This document shows positions 23,481 to 34,559 of a stretch of DNA of 64,000 nucleotides, piece after piece. A program made the position numbers and the translations under genes. Within the stretch, counting starts at the first letter, position 1; every line of letters starts with the position of its first letter. Origin of the DNA: Pictodentalium vernedei (taxonomy: Eukaryota; Mollusca; Scaphopoda; Dentaliida; Dentaliidae). The notes beneath the pieces were generated by a model. The model had not been told where the DNA came from and made no database searches. It saw nothing but the letters and a program-made list of their open reading frames with translations. The stretch covers positions 254,927,597 to 254,991,596 of the forward strand of contig CM062290.1 of assembly GCA_031216915.1 (NCBI GenBank), given 5' to 3'.

Positions 23481-23616
23481 CTTAGGAGATAAACGTCTCT
23501 TGTTGAGTTAGGCATTCGGGAATTTGACTATGGAAAACCATTTGTTAACGAGACCCGAAGGGTTTCCATAGTCATATTCTCGAATGTCTAACGAAATAAG
23601 AGACGTTTATCTCCAT
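23481..23616. mobile_element. Foldback MITE H
   Basis: The ends GAGATAAACGTCTCTT and AAGAGACGTTTATCTCC bracket a palindrome of about 130 bp (GAGTTAGGCATTCG with CGAATGTCTAAC, and TGACTATGGAAA with TTTCCATAGTCA). It is non-coding and a single copy in this window. Confidence 0.75.
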
Positions 23617-24112
23617 TGTAATTTCTGTCATAGTTAGAAGTGAAAAGAAATCTCCGAACCCGTTTTATTTGAAGAAAAACAATCCAAAAAATGTCATTTT
23701 CGATCTCGGTCTATTTTCCATGATCGAATTTATAGGGCGTGTTCGATTCGTGACTCGGTGACGTACGAGTTCATAAGAGAGAAAGGTGATCGCGCGTAGC
23801 GTGCATACAGACATGTTCTATTTGACCCGTTTCCGGCAATTAGAGACCGGTAAAATTGAATTCACCCGAGAGCATGGAGCCAACCGGCTCTCGGGAAATA
23901 AAATTACGGGTTCAGAAGAAACAACGAGGTCAAATTTAACTGATGAATTACAATTACACATATGCAGCAAACTTATAGGGCAGGTACTCGGGTGTAACAA
24001 ATAGAACCCTGACGATTTTTTCATCGTTGTTATCAAAAGGTCAAGGTCATAATTAATACAAAAACAGGTTTTTTTTTGTTGTTGAATCAGGGCAATAACA
24101 TTAGTTTTTCTT
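23617..24112. other. Intergenic, nothing recognised
   Basis: Short frames on both strands at about 23,786-24,036 overlap and lack motifs. The stretch GAGAGCATGGAGCCAACCGGCTCTC near 23,870 forms a small hairpin. Confidence 0.4.
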
Positions 24113-24703
24113 TTTTATTGGGGATTAACGACATTTTCGACAGCTAGGGCACCCCGTGTCGGACGGGTTTTACGAGTGGAGAAAGCCGGAATACCCTGAG
24201 AGAGAACGACCTACCAGCGGCGAACAACTATCAGACTCTCCAACGTATTAACTCCGCACAAGCAGGGTGAGCATTGACCGTGCAGAACGCCTTAGTACAC
24301 AGGACCACCGTTCCTCCACGTGGGCAATCGGGATTAAGGGGAGCGCGGTGGCTCAGTGGAGAGACTGCTGGACTTCTATGCTAGAGGTCCCGAGTTCGAC
24401 CCGCGTCCGGGACGACCCGCGTTGTGTCCTTGGGCAAGACAATTTATCTGGTTGCTTACATGGGGGCACAATGACGCCGTGTACTAAGGCGCACTGCACG
24501 TCGATGGTGCACTTGTTTTCAACTGCTGTAACCCTGCTTGAGCGGAACTTGAACAGAGTTAGAATGTTGTGGAGCGGACACCAATAAATAAATAAATAAT
24601 CGGGATTAAGTATCCAACACAGCTGCCCCTGGTGGGGATCGAACCGTGGAACTTTTCGGTTTCAAGTCCAATGCCGTAAACACTGGGCCACCGCGCTACC
24701 CAT
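24113..24703 (-). mobile_element. SINE, minus strand, split by a second SINE
   Basis: The minus-strand copy has its tRNA-type head at the right. Reading leftward from 24,703 it gives GGGTAGCGCGGTGGCCCAG, then a B box in CACGGTTCGATCCCCACC, and the body continues at 24,325 down to about 24,113. Positions 24,339-24,610 interrupt it. The two parts resume exactly at the duplicated AATCGGGATTAAG, so this copy is the older host of the inner SINE. Confidence 0.88.
24339..24597 (+). mobile_element. SINE, plus strand, inserted in the older SINE
   Basis: It is flanked by a perfect 13-bp duplication AATCGGGATTAAG (24,326-24,338 and 24,598-24,610). The head is tRNA-like: A box GGCTCAGTGGAGAG, B box GAGTTCGACCC. 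The shared body GCGTTGTGTCCTTGGGCAAG follows. It is shorter than other copies because the region from TGGGGAG to GTCGTTAAA is nearly missing. The tail is (AATA)n. Confidence 0.93.
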
Positions 24704-24782
24704 TTAGCCCTTTGTTCCATTACGTTGACAGCCTGTAAGTGATTTTCACTTCTTCTAATAGGTCAGATGTGGCTGTAGTCAA

Positions 24783-24992
24783 AAGCCAAACCAGTTATGG
24801 CATTTGCGAAAGAAAATTCTGTAATGACTAAATATTTTTATTTTTTGCCCCAAAAAACAGCTTATGATCCATTATTGGAACGAACTCTTTTCAGTGAGTG
24901 AGGGCGGGGTGGCAAAAATTGAAAAAAAAATTGAAACGGGTTTTGTGAATAGCGTTGGCTGCTTGTGAGCGTTACGTTAAGTAAAGGGTTAA
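24783..24992. mobile_element. Hairpin MITE, subfamily A, decayed copy
   Basis: The core ATTGGAACGAACTC and the right end GCGTTACGTTAAGTAAAGGG followed by TTAA are recognisable. The right arm of the hairpin is largely lost and the left end is unclear. Confidence 0.65.
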
Positions 24993-24998
24993 AGTTAG

Positions 24999-25187
24999 TT
25001 AACTATTTGTACACTGAAATCAAATACTGGAATTTCAAGAAGTACCTGCAATTCGAGATTTAACCAATTCAATCTTGTTTGACAGAGCTCTGTTAAAGAA
25101 GATTGCATTGGTTAAATTCTCAGTTGCATTATGAGAAACATTTGCAGTTTGAAATGCTGATATTCCGACATCAGTGTGCAGAGTTAA
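24999..25187. mobile_element. MITE C, copy 2 (TTAA-flanked)
   Basis: The right end TCAGTGTGCAGAG next to TTAA matches copy 1. The palindromic core CTTGTTTGACAGAGCTCTG is shortened. It starts within 10 bp of the preceding MITE, so the two sit end to end. Confidence 0.75.
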
Positions 25188-25350
25188 AAATAAAAATTGG
25201 ACTTGCTGATCTATGACCTTCTCAAGGGATATTTTCAGGTCTGTAGCGGTTAAGATTTAACCCTAGAGGCCCGACACTTTCACAGGTTTTCTGGTAAAAC
25301 ACAGTCTGTAATTTCAGTGACGTGGCGGTGATTTCTAGCCAAGACTTGAG

Positions 25351-25605
25351 TTAACCCTTTACCTAACATGAGAAGCAGACGACACTTGCAAAACAAATTC
25401 TTGAATAACTAATTTTTTTTCATTTTTTGTCTCAAAAACATAGGTTATGACCCCTCATTGGAACGAGCTCGACGAGCTCGTTCCAATGAGGGGTCATAAT
25501 CTATGTTTTTGAGACAAAAAAAATGAAAAAATAATGAAAATTAATTGGCGATTTTTGAGAATAGCGCTGGCCGGTTTGGGTTTGTTACGTTGGGTAAAGG
25601 GTTAA
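25351..25605. mobile_element. Hairpin MITE, subfamily A, copy 3
   Basis: TTAA on both sides, ends CCCTTTACCTAACATGAGAA and GTTGGGTAAAGGG. The palindrome around GGAACGAGCTCGACGAGCTC is almost perfect, implying a recent copy or selection of symmetry during movement. Confidence 0.9.
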
Positions 25606-26640
25606 AACATCTGTCAGGAACTTTCAACAGTTTTCTATACAATTTATTCGTGATTGTCGTCACATCATACAAACTATTTTGTCAGAGTTGAAGTTGAGTT
25701 TTGAGGGGGTTAAGAAATGCTTTCCCTTGTGATCACATGGAGAGGAATGTAAATTATTTTATAGTTACACTTATTCGTTATATCTCCGTCATTGTCATTA
25801 TAATCGGGCTCGTATAATACGCGTAATGAAGAAAAAGCTCTGCAGTTTATTATATTACTGTGTGCCGCCGTATGTTTCATAGAAATAACCCCCAAGAGAT
25901 TTACCGACAGATTGAATAAGCACATTTTAGAAATGGAAAAAATTACTGCCAATTCTTCATAGACAGTGAATCTCTACTTGTCAGCAGCATTCGGAGTAAT
26001 TAGGGATCGTCATCAAATTTCAATTTTGCATCAGTAAATAGATCCATTTCCCTAGTATCAGCGGACCTGTACCTCAAATACCGTGGCAAAAACGGCAATA
26101 TAACCTGTAATAAAATCAACGAAGCAGATATAATCGAACTGAATGTACTGAAATAGGTTTATTCGAGAGCATGTTTCTGAAGACAGCTGCTACTCTTCCG
26201 TTCTTATTTTATCCGTTATTCTTTCATATTCATGTACGACCTTATTTTAGGAAGGGCACTTAACCCTTTGAACTTGTAAGACCGATTTTTCGGTCCAAGG
26301 CATAATTTCGTCCCATTTGTTTCTTATTATAAGAGGTCTGTACACGGGGCATTGATGATAAACTAATAACTGCAATCTGCAGCCAGGTGGCTGCAGACTG
26401 CAGCTATTATTTTATCCTCCTTGTATATTGATATGAGACTGACCCATCTCACTGTAAGTGTACACAAAGGCGATACCATTCCAGGAAACGAGGATTCAAA
26501 GGATTAAGAGAGCATGCCAGACCAAACATTTACTTATAGATATAAGGGCACTCCCCACCTTTTGTCTGAAATTGAGTTACGTGCGAACACGGTGGCCTGC
26601 TCAGTCAGTTAGAAAATATCGTTTCATAATTGCCCGAGTT
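25606..26640. other. Intergenic with one small hairpin
   Basis: No gene. A small hairpin at 26,372-26,402 (CTGCAGCCAGGTGGCTGCAG) resembles the palindrome within the hAT-like element at 22.5 kb. Confidence 0.45.
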
Positions 26641-27174
26641 CCGGGAGTGGCCAGGCCCGAAGAAGTGAGGGGGGGGGGGGGTGGACAAAATGATTTTCTG
26701 CTGCCACCTCGTTTTCACCTCGTTCTAGGTTTAGCTTGTGTGATTGTGTATTCCCCATAGGTGAAGGACCGGAGTCTTCCTTGTGGAAGAATAACTTCTG
26801 ATTTCAACTTCTCAATTATAGCACCATGGGTGCTGTTTGAAGGCGCGAGTACCCAGAAATTAGAGGAATAACCATAACAAAATGATCCAAGACATATCGG
26901 GGGAGTTTTCAGGAATGAATGTATACAACGTTAACATTTTTTTTCAGGAGAAGTGGAGTTACCAGCACCCCTCCCCCCCTCCAACTCCCCTATCCCAACC
27001 AGGCACGGTGAAACCGCGTGACTTGGGGAGGGGGCGGTACTTACGATATGTGTGCCCGCACATTTTTCCACATACATGCTTCGTGATTTCCACAGTCAGA
27101 TTAATTCCTTGCGTACTGCTGGCGGATATTCGTGCTCAGCACAGGGTTTCTCTTGCCTCTGAAATAAAATAAAA

Positions 27175-27205
<31 letters not shown>

Positions 27206-27210
27206 AGTTT
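26641..27210. repeat. Low-complexity and dispersed repeats
   Basis: A G-run of about 11 lies at 26,670. A C-rich stretch at 26,970 follows the repeat shared with 13.2 kb (26,878-27,000). An (AAAT)n microsatellite of about 40 bp is at 27,168-27,206. Frames through these tracts look spurious. Confidence 0.55.
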
Positions 27211-27807
27211 AGAGCCATGCATCCGCAAATATTATGCGTTCTCAGGCTTTACAATGTTCTCTTAGTATATAGCAAATGTGTTATATGGAACACGAGGAGA
27301 ATACACTTCTAACTCACACCGAAAACTCGGGTAAAGAGGTAGCTTTTAAGTGCTGTTGTGAAGCTTTCTAGCGACTGTGATGCAATAAGGTTATAGAGCA
27401 GCCTATTCCAAAGAACGGGACTCGCCACGGAGAACGCCCGATCGCGCATAAGTATAATATAGGCACCCTAATACCTTCCCCCGCACCAGTCAAGACTCGC
27501 GAATCAATAAATTGGTATTTCTGTGTATCCATTTTCAAGCATCCTTCAATGGGCCGAATCATGGTAGATCCGGTGAGTGCTGAACATTTTGTTCAGCCTC
27601 CACAACCTCTGCTTCCACAACAGTATACTTCGTTAACATTTAGTTGTTTTTCAAACGTTTGCTTTCATGACAATGTTTTCCAGCCAAAATATTTCTATTT
27701 TAATATGGACTCATTTAAATTTTGAAAGGGGAAGCCGGTTTATAAAGGTGTACAGGAGACCGACACAGGAGCTATAGCGGTATGCATGGTGTTCTGTATT
27801 GTTCGTA
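27211..27807. other. Intergenic, nothing recognised
   Basis: No gene or repeat could be supported here. Confidence 0.4.
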
Positions 27808-28060
27808 TTAACCCTTTACTCAACGTAACGGCCAAAACAGGCCAGCAATATTAACAAATATCGCCATTAAATTTTTATTATTTTTTTCATTTTTTACACT
27901 AAAAACATAGCCTATGACCCCTTATTGGAACGAGCTCGTCGAGCTCGTTCCAATGAGGGGTCATAAGCTATGTTTCTGACTCCAAGCATTAAAAAAATTA
28001 GTTTTTAAATAATTTTGTTTGCAAGTCTCGTCTGTTTTTCATGTTAGGTAAAGGGTCAAC
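27808..28060. mobile_element. Hairpin MITE, subfamily A, copy 4 (reverse)
   Basis: TTAACCCTTTACTCAACGTA at the left and CATGTTAGGTAAAGGG at the right, opposite in orientation to copies 1-3. The core is GGAACGAGCTCGTCGAGCTC. The right TTAA has drifted to TCAA. Confidence 0.88.
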
Positions 28061-28249
28061 GCATGGACTTGCACTGGGAGGTAAAGGATATGCACGTGTT
28101 ATCGCGGACAATACATTGTCCCCTGGTCTCGGTGCATGAGAAGAAAACAATTGAGTCAAAAAAATAGGTGATAGATGCGCCCATGATATTATCTTGTTGA
28201 TGACATCATCTTTAGTGTTCAATACGTTTTAACATAGAATTAGGACATG

Positions 28250-28705
28250 GTCGGTTTGATTCATGAAACATTTTTAATCAAAGGCAGAATTTATAGAACA
28301 CTAGCGGGTGAATACCTGGCGTTGCACGGGAGAAGATGGTTATATCAATATACCCTCAGATATGATCGGCTCAGCCGTTTTCGAAATAGAAGGTCAAGGT
28401 CACCAATTTCAAGGTCAAGGTCACCCCGCACGGGCACCCCGATAAAGTCAAAATGATCGATGGATCAATATACCATCACATATGAAATTTTAGTTCGATC
28501 GGCCCAGCCGTTTTCGAAATAAAAGGTCATGGTCATCAATTTCAAGGTCAAGGTCACCTCGCATGGGCACAGCACCCATCTCATGTTACTCGCAGGGATG
28601 AATTACCCCCGTGTACAAAATTTTGAGATCGATTGGTTGAGAAACGGGGGAATTCACCCGGAACGACGATAGAGACAGACATTCGCATTAATATATGAGA
28701 TAAAA
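28250..28705 (+). repeat. Putative LINE 3'-end repeat with AGGTCA tandem motifs
   Basis: It begins with ACTAGCGGGTGAATACC and GGCGTTGCACGGG and ends ACAGACATTCGCATTAATAT, a layout seen at the 3' ends of dispersed non-LTR elements in many animals. Inside are two diverged tandem units (about 28,360-28,440 and 28,490-28,570). Both have CAGCCGTTTTCGAAATA, then AAGGTCA-type doublets, then CGCAYGGGCA. No coding region is attached. Class is inference. Confidence 0.5.
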
Positions 28706-29507
28706 TGTGTTTTTCTCTCTTTTTCTTTAATATTAATAAATTTTTCAAAAACATTACGCATGAATTCTCTGAGAAACAAGCACAACGAGCGACGAGCCTG
28801 TTGCATTAAGAGATCATTATTTTTTAAAAGGAAGGGGAAAAAAGTATATACTTTAGGTAATAATCAACTGAGGTTTTTCGTTTGAGAGGTAAACAAATCT
28901 TGTCTAAATACAGTCTCTGAAAATTTTGAATAAGAGTGCATGTAAATTGAAAGGTTTCTAAAAATAAGAGTATGTGAAGTACATCATGATTCTGGTGATG
29001 TTCTAAAAATCATCAGAGAATTACGTTGAGTAATTGGACGGGCAAATTCTAAAACAATAATCCCATGTTGCTCCACTGTGTCTCTTTTAATCTTCGAAAC
29101 ATACACAGACATGTTTTTAAAAGGCGCGTGTTTGTTTTTTGTAACGAAACTGGAGGCAGTCTAATGGTGGTGTGACTCCTGAGCGCAATTGGAAGCAAGA
29201 ATAAATTTTGAAGAATCGTGACTTATGAACATTTTCCACAAATTGAAACATCCCCAAGGCTTTTGTGAATTGTTTAAGTAATTTGCTAAATTCTGTACCA
29301 GACTTTCCAGTACTGCTCAACCTTTCTGAATACTTAATGTCAGGAACCGCCTGTCACTTCAATATTGATCGACAGACTTTTTTGCATTGAAACTTAAAAA
29401 ATATCGTTCCGATAATATCTTTTCACTTAAGTTAAAAAAAAAACAGCGTATAATCAGCGAAGGTGTCTATCCTATTCTCAGTAATTTTACTGTTTGAAAT
29501 TGAATGT
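28706..29507. other. Intergenic, nothing recognised
   Basis: No gene or repeat could be supported here. Confidence 0.4.
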
Positions 29508-29593
29508 TACACTGTAAAATCAGTTGGTCACAAATTAATCCAATGCAACTGGGTTGAGTGAATATGAACCCAAATGACTTTTAACCAAACTGA
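29508..29593. mobile_element. MITE J, partial copy 1
   Basis: The left end TACACTGTAAAATCAGTTGG and the core CAACTGGGTTGAGTGAATAT with GAACCCAAATGAC match the fuller copy at 33.7 kb. The right end is lost. Confidence 0.65.
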
Positions 29594-29913
29594 TATAAGC
29601 GTGCATGTTCTATGTAAACCATGGGCTTGTCTGGCGACTCATTGGTGGTTCATTTGATACTTGAGGGAGGAACTATCACATGCAGATTCGCAAATTGACA
29701 CTGGGTGACATCTTTAAATTACCACCTCTTACCATTTGGCATTGCTAACATTATACAATGACGTTTCTGTCGTCAAGGTGACACACGTGGTTCTTCCTGT
29801 AACACGAGTAGATGGCGCCACTTGGCGCTTCCAAAACCAAACCCCAAAAATAATAACTAAAAGGAACTCTAAAACTTTTTCTTTTCTTTTTTCTTTTGCC
29901 TAAGAAAAATAGA

Positions 29914-30045
29914 AACAACGAGCTCGTTCCAATAAAGGAATCATAAACCATGTTTTGGAAGCAAATTGAATTAATAATTAATTTTGAATGGCGATTTTGT
30001 AAATAGCGCTGACCGGATACGATCGTTATATTATGTAAAGCTTAA
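29914..30045. mobile_element. Hairpin MITE, subfamily A, right-half fragment
   Basis: ACGAGCTCGTTCCAATAAAG is followed by AATAGCGCTGACCGG and TATGTAAAGCTTAA, one arm and one end of subfamily A. The next complete copy begins at the shared TTAA. Confidence 0.75.
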
Positions 30046-30293
30046 CCCGTTACCCAACGTAATGGCTAAAATCGGCCAGCGCTATTCACAAAAATCGCCA
30101 ATTAATTTTTATTATTTTTTCATTTTTTGTCTCAAAAACATAGGTTATGACCTCTCATTGGAACGAGCTCGACGCGCACGTTCAAATGAGGGGTCATAAC
30201 CTATGTTTTTGAGACAAAAAAATGAAAAAAATGAGTTATTCAAGAATTTTGTTTGCAAGTGTCGTCTGCTTTTCAGGTTAGGTAAAGGGTTAA
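30042..30293. mobile_element. Hairpin MITE, subfamily A, copy 5 (reverse)
   Basis: TTAACCCGTTACCCAACGTA to TTAGGTAAAGGGTTAA, with both TTAA sites intact. The palindrome runs through GGAACGAGCTCGACGCGCAC. It inserted against the end of an older fragment of the same family. Confidence 0.88.
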
Positions 30294-30311
30294 CCGCCTT
30301 ACCATAAGTAA

Positions 30312-30655
30312 GTAGCGCAGTGGTTATGGTATTGAACTTTAAACCGAAAGGTCCACACTTCGATCCCCGCCGGGGGTTACTGCGTTGTGTCCTTGGGTAA
30401 AGCACTTTATCCCGATTGTTCGCGCGGTGGTCCTGTGTACTAAGGCGTACTGCACGTCGATTGTGCACTTGTCTTCAACCAATGCTAAGCCTGCTTGTGT
30501 GGAGTTAGTACGTTGGGGAGCCTGGCAGTGGCTCGCCGTTGCTCGGTGATTATCTCCGAGTACTCCGACTTCCACCACCGTAAAACTGTCCTATACGAGG
30601 TGACCCTAGCTGTCGAAAGTGTCGTTAAATCCCAACAAATAAATATCAAATAAAT
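30312..30655 (+). mobile_element. SINE, tRNA-type head
   Basis: GTAGCGCAGTGGTTATGG forms the A-box region and ACTTCGATCCCC the B box. The body GCGTTGTGTCCTTGGGTAAA to GTGTCGTTAAATCCC follows. A short duplication ATAAGTAA lies at 30,304-30,311 and 30,656-30,663. Confidence 0.88.
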
Positions 30656-30837
30656 ATAAGTAAAATTGTACTATCTTGACCTATGGTTACCTTATTTTCA
30701 AATATCCATATTTTTTTTTTAAAAGTATACACTGCTCTCTATACAACTGAATTGCTAGAAGGTCACCGAAAAAAACTCGCAACTCAACCCGCACCCCCAC
30801 AAGATGGCGACAAGTCAATCAATGCAGTAACTTCTCT

Positions 30838-30930
30838 CATCGTTGATGACGTTGTATGACGTGAAAGCTTCTACGCTGTGACTGTACTCACAGCGTAACA
30901 GCTTTCACTTCACCAAACGTCATAGTGTTT
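30838..30930. repeat. Foldback palindrome
   Basis: GATGACGTTGTATGACG, TGAAAGCT and TACGCTGTGA on the left arm pair with TCACAGCGTA, AGCTTTCA and CGTCATAG on the right. It is a non-coding hairpin, possibly part of a larger repeat related to the start of the window. Confidence 0.65.
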
Positions 30931-31279
30931 AATTAACACGCCAACGAGTTACATTGTATCAATTTTCCTATCTCGGCACTTGTTTTCGTCAATAATATCT
31001 AAAATATTATGTGAAAATTCCATCTGAATTGCCTCGAAAAAAAATGAGCGCACATTGAACATGTTCATTTGCCAAAGACATCAATTTGTATTCTTTAAAA
31101 AGCGATCGGAGATTGCGAGGTGTCGAGACAGTGAAAACCTTCTAGAAATGTTTTTTTATGCTGTTGAGCACCGTTTATTTATAACGACATCTGTCCCTTC
31201 CCCGCTCTTTAATGTGGCGGCAGTTGAACACTTTTCTTTTTGTGACCAATCAGCGTTCCAGTAATCCCATTATGCAGGG

Positions 31280-32196
31280 ATGAGTGAACATATCGGTAAA
31301 ATTCTTTTGGAATTTTCGAAAGTGAAGGGTGAAATGTGGCTGAGATTTCGACGAGTTAGATCACCATTTACAGTAAACTTCTACCGAAATGACAGCAATC
31401 ACCATCGCCATCTCGTATTCTGACTCGATTGTCTGTTACGTACATTCCAACCATAATCAAACAACTCATAACTTTGGTGTGGGATCTCATATATTACGTT
31501 CTCGTGGGTATTTTATCGCAAACTCTGCTCTAAAGTCGTCGATTTGGCCAACAGCCGTCAGTACATAGATAATAAGACTATTACAAGATGCAATCCATTC
31601 CATTATCGGTAATCCCAGAGGGTCTATTTTCTCAGATAAACGAAACATTCTGCAATGAATCGACATTGGTAAAATCTCGTGAGAATGAGATCATGGATCA
31701 ATCAGCTCTTTGAGATACTCGTGAGTCAAGTTATTTGAGCAGATGACGTATGCTTTCCCCAGATGAACAAAGTTGAAATTAAATCATTCTAAAGTATAAA
31801 ACAAAACTGATTATCAGTAAGTTTACTTCTTAAACCCACCGTCCTAACTCTCAGTCTCGTTGTTTTCGTACCTTGTAGACATATTTGTTTTATTAAATTT
31901 ATTTGACACAGACACGGAAAGGAAGTTACTTAATACCAGCTATGAACATCTGCATGGCTCCACTTGTCCGCTTTCCAGGCTACAACGCCCTAGAGTATCA
32001 GCTATCGAAAAAAGAGAAGGTCGGAAGCATTGCTTCCTAGATTCTATATTCGATTGTTTTTTCTCGTTTAATCTTGATTTCAAAATTTTTTATTTTTGAT
32101 ATCTCTATCAGCTTGTGAAGATGTGTTACGATCAGGGGCCAATACTATAAAACCTTCGCAACTGTATTTTATAAATTGTATTTTCTAGTTATGACT
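31280..32196. other. Intergenic, nothing recognised
   Basis: No supported gene or repeat. A frame at 31,860-32,099 lacks motifs. Confidence 0.4.
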
Positions 32197-32448
32197 TTAA
32201 CCCTTTACCTAACATGAAAAGCAGACGACACCTGCAAAAACAATTCTTGAATAACTAATTTTTTTCATTTGTTGTCTCAAAAACATAGGTTCTGACCCCT
32301 CATTGGAACGAGCTCGACGAGCTCGTTCCACTTAGGAGTCGTAACCTATGTTTTTGAGACAAAAAATGAAAAAATAATGAAAATTAATTGGCGATTTTTG
32401 AGAATAGAGCTGACCTGTCTTTGGGCGTTACGATGGGTAAAGGGTTAA
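32197..32448. mobile_element. Hairpin MITE, subfamily A, copy 6
   Basis: TTAA-flanked, ends CCCTTTACCTAACATG and CGATGGGTAAAGGG, core GGAACGAGCTCGACGAGCTC. Confidence 0.9.
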
Positions 32449-32518
32449 ATGGGTTGAAATGAACCGTTAGCTTTTTCAAAGATGAGGCAGTTTGCCACAT
32501 GGCAGACTGCCATATCTT

Positions 32519-32756
32519 TTAACCCTTTACCCAACGTAACGTCCAAAACCGGCCAGCGCTATTCTCAAAAATCGCCAATTAATTTTCATTATTTTTTTCA
32601 TTTTTTGTCTCAAAAACATAGGTTATGACCCCTCGTTGGAACGAGCTCGTCGAGCTCGTTCCAACGAGGGGTCATAACCTATGTTTTTGAGACAAAAAAT
32701 GAAAAAAATTAGTTATTCAAGAATTTTTTTTGCAAGTGTCGTCTGCTTTTCATGTT
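32519..32756. mobile_element. Hairpin MITE, subfamily A, copy 7 (reverse)
   Basis: The left end is TTAACCCTTTACCCAACG. The right end breaks off after CTTTTCATGTT, before the TAGGTAAAGGG end. The central palindrome is perfect over more than 100 bp. It is 70 bp from copy 6 and in opposite orientation. Confidence 0.88.
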
Positions 32757-32948
32757 GATTTTAGTCAGTTATATTAATAGGTAGAAAATACAATTCTAGA
32801 AAAGACAATTGTAAAGGTTCTATAGTATGCTCCAGGTCGCGATGTAATCGAGAACAACACCACTTTGAGACAACAGTAATATACCGTGCCATTTACTTTC
32901 CATTGTCGTACCAGTATCGCAGTACTTGTTTGGAAATATTTCCATGAA

Positions 32949-33276
32949 CGGGGTCGCGGTGGCTCAGTAGTTACGGCATTGGCCTTCAAACCGAATGATC
33001 CACGGGTCGATCCCCGCCGTTGTGTCTTGAGCTAGGCACTTAATCCCGATTGCCCACTTGGGGGCACGGTGGCGCTGTGTACTAAGGCGTACTGCACGTC
33101 TAAGGTGCACTTGTCTTCAAATAATACTAACCCTGCTTGTGTGGACTTAGAATGTTGGGAGTCTGACAACTGCTCGCCACGGCTCGGTGGTTCTCTCCGG
33201 TTACTCCGGCTTCTTCCACCCGTAAACTGTCCGATACGAGGTGACCCTGAGTGTCGAAAGTGTCGTTAAACCCCAA

Positions 33277-33305
<29 letters not shown>
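32949..33305 (+). mobile_element. SINE, tRNA-type head, 15-bp duplication
   Basis: A perfect duplication AAATATTTCCATGAA (32,934-32,948 and 33,306-33,320) brackets the element. Head: GGTGGCTCAGTAGTTACGG (A box) and GGGTCGATCCC (B box). The body and an (AATA)n tail follow. A good reference copy for the tRNA-headed form. Confidence 0.93.
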
Positions 33306-33307
<2 letters not shown>

Positions 33308-33509
33308 ATATTTCCATGAAAAAAAACCTAATGAAGTCACCAAACAATTCATGATCATCCGATTTGGAATTTGGTAGCATTAGTATCTTTTTTTCTCTTT
33401 GTGTCGGGTACTTTTCTTTGTTTCTGTACGGTTTTGGGTATCGAGCGACTGAATAGATGCAATTTGTGGAGGGTGAATTGCCACTAAACACCCAAACTCT
33501 CTATTCTAA

Positions 33510-33960
33510 TTATGAAGGGGATTCGACGCTGTTACGCGCTGTTTGTCCATGCAGTTTTTTGTAAAAATTTCCGCGCAGACGAACGTTCATATAATGTGAT
33601 GTGCCGATACTTGCAAAGATATAAACGTATTCCCTCCTGATATTTCAGTCAATAAGTATTTATTTTCCCCTGAAAATAAACATAATTTGTGGAACTACAC
33701 TCTAAAATCAGTTGGGTTGACAATTAACCCGAATCAACTGGGTTGGATGAATATGAACCCAATTGGGTTCATATTCACCCAACGCAGCTGATTTGGGTTA
33801 ATTTTCAACTCAACTGATTTTAGAGAGGACGCGGCGTAATCATAAACCCTCGTTTATGATTGTAATTCTATGAAAAAAAAGAATTCGACGTCCGGGTTTT
33901 ATCCTGACGCCCATTGGTTGACACTATGCTAATACTTACTGCACTACGCTGTGTTGGAGA
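33510..33960. repeat. Dispersed repeat L, copy 2, with MITE inside
   Basis: CAGTCAATAAGTATTTATTT and GCGGCGTAATCATAAA match copy 1 at 1.07-1.26 kb. A MITE J at 33,696-33,827 separates the parts that are contiguous in copy 1. Confidence 0.6.
33696..33827. mobile_element. MITE J, copy 2 (TA-flanked)
   Basis: Ends TACACTCTAAAATCAGTTGG and CAACTGATTTTAGAG. The inner palindrome is TATGAACCCAATTGGGTTCATA. TA at the left suggests Tc1/mariner-type mobilisation. Other copies: 29.5, 40.0, 41.6 and 45.9 kb. Confidence 0.8.
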
Positions 33961-34559
33961 ATTTTAGCGTTATGGTGTATTTTGGTTTCACAACCCCGGC
34001 GAGTGGTTGATGGGAATTCTCCCCCCGAGTACTGTATATTACTGTACTGTAACGCCAGGAAAAAGAAAACACCAACAATCAACACGTGATGTACAGTTTT
34101 TCATTTCTTCTCTCCAGGCTTGTAGCTTTTATCCCCTCAGTTGGAAAAGCTCGCGAGATATTGTTACGAAGTTGTGTAATTTAGAAATCCCGAAAATAAA
34201 TCAACAATCCTAGCAACGGTGCAATTAATTGATATTCTCTGTGTGACGACGAGCACAGTGATCGTATGGTATTTTAAGTGCGAATTAAATATCATACAAT
34301 GTGATTTTTCAATAGTTATGGATCGGATAATCCAAATACTGCCTATAACAATTTCCTAAATATATTTCTCGAATTATTTGACATAGACTTTCATCGAACA
34401 CGGGTCGGTACTCGTAAAATGAATTATAAAACGACAACCCTTGATGACCAGAGGTCTAATAGTCTCATCTAAAAATAAAAGCAAGTTTTACAATAAAACG
34501 TTAAAACATCCAACCGAATCCATCATAAAAAAACTATAAAAATTACTGTAAAATATTTA

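Noticed and set aside
26458-27172. Frames of about 100 codons on the plus strand
   Set aside because: They cross G- and C-rich tracts and a dispersed repeat and lack motifs.
30145-30578. Minus-strand frames of 107 and 79 codons
   Set aside because: They are built from MITE and SINE sequence read antisense; the same words recur wherever these repeats occur.
32949-33030. A true tRNA gene in the SINE heads (also 24.34, 30.31 and 50.03 kb)
   Set aside because: A and B boxes are present but no cloverleaf with an acceptor stem closes, and every case continues into the shared SINE body.
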